Assembly (NCBI GenBank): GCA_903820955.1
Contig: CAIJJH010000059.1
Coordinates: 1 to 7,779, forward strand
Direction: 5' to 3'
DNA: 7,779 bases
Source: an uncultured Micrococcales bacterium
Lineage (GTDB): Bacteria > Actinomycetota > Actinomycetes > Actinomycetales > Microbacteriaceae
This document shows positions 5,121 to 7,779 of the stretch, piece after piece. Numbering within the stretch: position 1 is the first letter of the stretch; every line of letters begins with the position of its first letter. Below the pieces are notes generated by a model, which did not search any database, was not told the origin of the DNA, and worked only from the letters and a program-made list of their open reading frames with translations. The position numbers and the translations under genes were made by a program.

Positions 5121-6579
5121 CGAACTGCGATAACTCGGCGGCCAGCTCTGGGCGCACCATGGCAACCATATGTGTGCCTTCTTCGACGTACTCGAGTTCG
5201 ACGATCTTGCTGTTCAGATGAATTCTCGAGACCAGATCACCGCGGCTATAAGGCACGACCACTTCGACTTTGACGTTCGGCTCTGGGAGTAGCGACTCGA
5301 TCTTGGCGAGCAGCTCAGGGATCCCCTCCCCGGTTCTAGCCGAAACCTCCATCGAACCTGGCGCCAGGCCGCGAAGAGCCATGCGAGTGGTCTCGTCGAC
5401 CAGGTCGATCTTGTTGAAGACAATCAATTCGAGGATGTTGCTTGCCCCAACTTCGCCGACCACGTTGCGAACGGTCTCAATCTGACTACTTGGGTCTGGG
5501 TGCGATGCATCGACAACGTGGACGATCAAATCGGAGGCCGCTATCTCCTCGAGAGTCGACCTAAAGGCCTCGACCAACTGGTGCGGAAGATTGCGCACGA
5601 ACCCAACCGTGTCGGCCAAAGTGTAAGGGCGGCCGTCCGGTGTTTGTGCCTTGCGAACCGTGGGATCGAGGGTTGCGAAGAGCGCGTTTTCTACCAAGAC
5701 CCCGGCCTGAGTGATGCGGTTCAGAAGTGACGACTTACCGGCGTTGGTGTAGCCGGCAATGGCAACCGCCGGAACCGAATTGCGAACTCGATTCGCCCGT
5801 TTGGCCTCACGAGCCGGCTTCATCTCTTTGATCTGCTTGCGAAGCTTCGCCATCTTGGTGTTGATGCGTCGACGATCCAACTCGATCTTGGTTTCACCAG
5901 GTCCACGAGAGCCCATACCGACACCGCCGGCCGCCTGACCACCGGCCTGACGAGACATCGACTCACCCCAACCGCGAAGTCTAGGTAGCAGGTATTCGAG
6001 CTGAGCGAGTTCGACCTGAGCCTTGCCCTCGCGACTCTTCGCGTGCTGGGCAAAGATGTCCAAGATGACAGCGGTTCGGTCGATGACCTTAACCTTGACC
6101 ACGTCTTCGAGAGCACGGCGTTGGCTCGGGGCCAACTCGGTGTCGGCAATCACGGTGTCTGCGCCGCAGGCCTGAACCATGGCGCGAAGTTCTTCGGCCT
6201 TGCCTTTGCCCAAATAGGTTGCCGGGTCCGGGTGCGCACGCCTCTGCAGCAGCCCGTCCAAGACCTCTGATCCAGCGGTTTCGGCTAGAGCGGCAAGTTC
6301 ACGAAGCGAATTTTCGGCGTCCTGCAGGTTCTGCTCGCCCCAGAGGCCGATCAAGACAACCTTTTCGAGTCGCAGCTGTCGATACTCGACCTCGCTGACG
6401 TCCTCGAGTTCGGTAGAAAGGCCGGCTACGCGTCTAAGCGCCGAACGATCTTCAAGATCCTGCTGGTCGCCGTCGGAATCCGAGTAGCCGTGAGTATCTT
6501 CTGCACCAAGTGCAGCGGCGCGCTCGCCTCGGCGCAAAATCCGGTCGATGACCTGCTCGGATTGGGTTGGTTCACTCAC
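5113..6579 (-). CDS. hflX: ribosome-associated GTPase HflX
   Basis: HflX is a translation-factor-class GTPase that binds the large ribosomal subunit and, in studied bacteria, splits stalled or heat-damaged ribosomes. With the GTG start it has 488 residues, long for the family because of a ~70-residue acidic N-terminal extension as seen in actinobacteria. Counting from that start, the HflX N-terminal domain covers about 74-205, the signature GPGETKIELDRR is at 226-237, followed by a charged coiled coil, and the G domain has G1 GYTNAGKS (276-283), G3 DTVGF (323-327), G4 NKID (389-392) and G5 SART (413-416). The frame extends 7 codons further to a TTG at 6598-6600; neither start has a Shine-Dalgarno site, but the GTG (6577-6579) sits seven bases after a -10-like TAGTGT, suggesting a leaderless start there. 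Confidence 0.96.
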   Translation of the reverse strand: MSEPTQSEQVIDRILRRGERAAALGAEDTHGYSDSDGDQQDLEDRSALRRVAGLSTELEDVSEVEYRQLRLEKVVLIGLWGEQNLQDAENSLRELAALAETAGSEVLDGLLQRRAHPDPATYLGKGKAEELRAMVQACGADTVIADTELAPSQRRALEDVVKVKVIDRTAVILDIFAQHAKSREGKAQVELAQLEYLLPRLRGWGESMSRQAGGQAAGGVGMGSRGPGETKIELDRRRINTKMAKLRKQIKEMKPAREAKRANRVRNSVPAVAIAGYTNAGKSSLLNRITQAGVLVENALFATLDPTVRKAQTPDGRPYTLADTVGFVRNLPHQLVEAFRSTLEEIAASDLIVHVVDASHPDPSSQIETVRNVVGEVGASNILELIVFNKIDLVDETTRMALRGLAPGSMEVSARTGEGIPELLAKIESLLPEPNVKVEVVVPYSRGDLVSRIHLNSKIVELEYVEEGTHMVAMVRPELAAELSQFAK

Positions 6580-6586
6580 TTCACTA

Positions 6587-6614
6587 ACACTAGACCCCAA
6601 GGTTGTATTAGTGT
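6587..6614. promoter_or_regulatory. Symmetric divergent promoter, hflX / methyltransferase
   Basis: ACACTA (6587-6592; TAGTGT on the minus strand) and TAGTGT (6609-6614) form a perfect inverted repeat 16 bases apart. Each is a TAnnnT -10-like element facing outward. The minus one ends seven bases before the hflX GTG (6579), the plus one six bases before the methyltransferase ATG (6621). Both genes would therefore begin at or next to their first codon. No clear -35 is seen for either; the -35 position of each coincides with the -10 of the other. The dyad could instead be a regulator site. Confidence 0.42.
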
Positions 6615-6620
6615 GGCGCT

Positions 6621-7223
6621 ATGTCTTCCCACTACTTCGACGAGACCCCCGCGGGCGAGTTCAAGACCAAAGAAATCAAGGTCTCCCTTGACGGTCACGA
6701 AGTTAGTGTTACTACCTCCGGTGCAATCTTCAGCCCGGACCACGTGGACACCGGCACCAAGATTCTTCTGGAACATCTCGATCGCGCACCAAAGGGCGGC
6801 GACATTCTCGACATCGGTTGCGGTTGGGGCCCGATTGCACTTGCGCTGGCACTGCACTCTCCTAAGGCCACCATCTGGGCAATCGATGTAAACGAGCGCG
6901 CCCGCCAACTCACCGAGTTGAACGCTGCAAAACTGGGTCTCACCAATGTCAAGGTTTGCCGACCCGATGAGATCCCAGCAGACATCGAGTTCACCGGAAT
7001 TTGGTCGAACCCACCGATTCGGGTCGGAAAAGATGTCTTGCATGAGCTGCTGGAGCACTGGTTGCCAAGGTTAGAAGCAGGCGCGAACGCCTATCTAGTA
7101 GTTCAGAAGAACCTGGGTGCCGACTCGCTTCAGCGTTGGATTTCATCGACCATCAAGGGAATCAAGATTGAACGCGTCGACACATCCAAGGCGTTTCGGG
7201 TGCTGCGCGCGACTAAAGGCTAG
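6621..7223 (+). CDS. class I SAM-dependent methyltransferase, RsmC/YbxB-like (MTS domain)
   Basis: This 200-residue protein is a single Rossmann-type methyltransferase domain of the MTS family, which includes RsmC and RlmG (guanine-N2 methylation of rRNA) and the short Gram-positive YbxB proteins. [17 protein letters not shown] (37-53) is the family lead-in, motif I is [10 protein letters not shown] (63-72), D89 in AIDVN is the acidic residue that should bind the SAM ribose, and SNPPIRVGK (129-137) is the catalytic NPP loop. At 200 residues it lacks the inactive N-terminal half of E. coli RsmC. The substrate is likely RNA but cannot be read from sequence. No ribosome binding site precedes the ATG, which follows a -10-like element by six bases. 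Its end overlaps dapF by 11 bases. Confidence 0.9.
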   Translation: MSSHYFDETPAGEFKTKEIKVSLDGHEVSVTTSGAIFSPDHVDTGTKILLEHLDRAPKGGDILDIGCGWGPIALALALHSPKATIWAIDVNERARQLTELNAAKLGLTNVKVCRPDEIPADIEFTGIWSNPPIRVGKDVLHELLEHWLPRLEAGANAYLVVQKNLGADSLQRWISSTIKGIKIERVDTSKAFRVLRATKG

Positions 7224-7779
7224 CTAGGTCGATTTCGCCATCGAACGAAAGCGTTGCGGGGCCACTCAAACCGACGTGCTCGCCGTCTTCGGTTGCAAAC
7301 ATGCGCACGGCTAGGGTTCCACCAGGCACCGTAACCTGCCACTGGTTTGGAGCTCCCTTGCCGGCCCACATTCTGGTGGCCAGAGCCGCAGCGACAATGC
7401 CGGTGCCGCAGGAGAGAGTTTCGCCGACTCCGCGTTCGTGAACGCGCATCGAGATATAGCCCACTCCGTTTTGCACCATTGGCTCGGCGGGCACGATGAA
7501 TTCGACGTTGGCGCCCTCGGGTTGCTTAGGGTCTAGCACCGGTGGACGATTCAGATCGAGCTCGTTCAACTCTTCGGTGTGGGCGAGCGCCACCACGACG
7601 TGCGGGTTGCCGGCGTTGATTGCTTGGCCCGGGCGCGGAACATCGGTGCCGGTCGTCAGCACAGTAATTTCGGCCGAACCTGGACGCCAACGGCCCATGT
7701 CGACGGCAAAACCATTGGTGGAGCGCTGAATGTCGCGCACTCCGGCGCGCGTTCCGATCGAAAGTGTGTCGCCGGGTGA
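7213..7779 (-). CDS. dapF: diaminopimelate epimerase DapF, N-terminus outside the window
   Basis: DapF interconverts LL- and meso-diaminopimelate, supplying peptidoglycan cross-links and lysine. The frame stays open to the right edge, so 188 C-terminal residues of a protein usually of 270-290 are visible. The catalytic cysteine of the C-terminal lobe is in [13 protein letters not shown], and NPHVVVAL is the conserved substrate-loop region with its Asn and His. The first catalytic cysteine lies outside the window. The GTG at 7738-7740 is an internal valine, not a start: the 13 codons before it read [13 protein letters not shown], continuing naturally into VRDI as in the family. The stop TAG (7213-7215) lies inside the end of the converging methyltransferase gene. 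Confidence 0.95.
   Translation of the reverse strand, partial: SPGDTLSIGTRAGVRDIQRSTNGFAVDMGRWRPGSAEITVLTTGTDVPRPGQAINAGNPHVVVALAHTEELNELDLNRPPVLDPKQPEGANVEFIVPAEPMVQNGVGYISMRVHERGVGETLSCGTGIVAAALATRMWAGKGAPNQWQVTVPGGTLAVRMFATEDGEHVGLSGPATLSFDGEIDLASL

Noticed and set aside
5103..5130. Possible terminator between lexA and hflX (CGCT...AGCG around the stop codons)
   Set aside because: Only a four-base stem and no U-run on either strand.
6580..6600. TTG start for hflX at 6598-6600
   Set aside because: No ribosome site, and it would lie upstream of the best -10-like element; the GTG at 6577-6579 fits better, though no family conservation in this region decides it.
6576..7058. 160-codon minus-strand frame opposite the methyltransferase
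   Set aside because: No recognisable domain, and it lies mostly antisense to a clear methyltransferase gene.
7738..7740. GTG as the dapF start
   Set aside because: The frame is open to the window edge, and the upstream codons continue the DapF sequence; it is an internal valine and the gene is cut by the window.
1..7779. Mobile elements, CRISPR, tRNA/rRNA, toxin-antitoxin or defence genes
   Set aside because: No transposase, direct-repeat array, tRNA-like fold or defence domain seen on either strand; every gene has a core-genome identity and base composition looks even by eye.

Overview
The window looks like a compact piece of an actinobacterial chromosome, most likely Microbacteriaceae and possibly one of the small streamlined freshwater members. 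This rests on three things: actinobacterial-type proteins (a PriA-like HisA, an SseB-family protein after hisA, a DUF1844 tail), the gene order lexA / LysM gene / hisC-hisB-hisH-hisA beside hflX, a methyltransferase and dapF, and very tight packing. By my count only about 270 of 7779 bases lie between genes. The lineage is an inference from remembered gene order, not from a search.

Layout. 1-144 (+) is the C-terminal end of a DUF1844-type protein, whose stop codon interlocks with that of the converging SseB-family gene. 141-3988 (-) reads, in transcription order, hisC, hisB, hisH, hisA/priA, sseB-like. The last three junctions are 4-base stop/start overlaps or a 7-base gap. 4006-4299 (-) is a small membrane-anchored LysM protein just upstream of hisC. 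4300-4457 is the only sizeable intergenic region; it carries one perfect and three near-perfect Gram-positive LexA boxes between the LysM gene and lexA. 4458-5120 (+) is lexA, converging on and overlapping hflX (5113-6579, -). hflX is back to back with a YbxB/RsmC-like methyltransferase gene (6621-7223, +), which in turn overlaps the 3' end of dapF (-). dapF runs off the right edge.

How the parts work together. LexA and the LysM protein form a divergent SOS pair of the lexA-yneA / lexA-chiZ type: LexA represses both, and DNA damage should release a cell-division inhibitor. The his genes encode four steps or subunits of histidine synthesis; hisF and the other his genes are not in the window. 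HflX is a ribosome-associated GTPase, DapF makes meso-diaminopimelate for peptidoglycan and lysine, and the SseB-like and DUF1844 proteins have no firm function.

I see no phage, transposon, CRISPR, toxin-antitoxin or other defence-type system; this is core genome. The most interesting signals are regulatory: the LexA-box cluster; a 22-base dyad over the hisC start, directly behind a -10-like element, which could separate the his genes from SOS read-through; apparently leaderless starts for hisC, hflX and the methyltransferase; a symmetric back-to-back promoter between the last two; and overlapping stop codons at all three convergent junctions.
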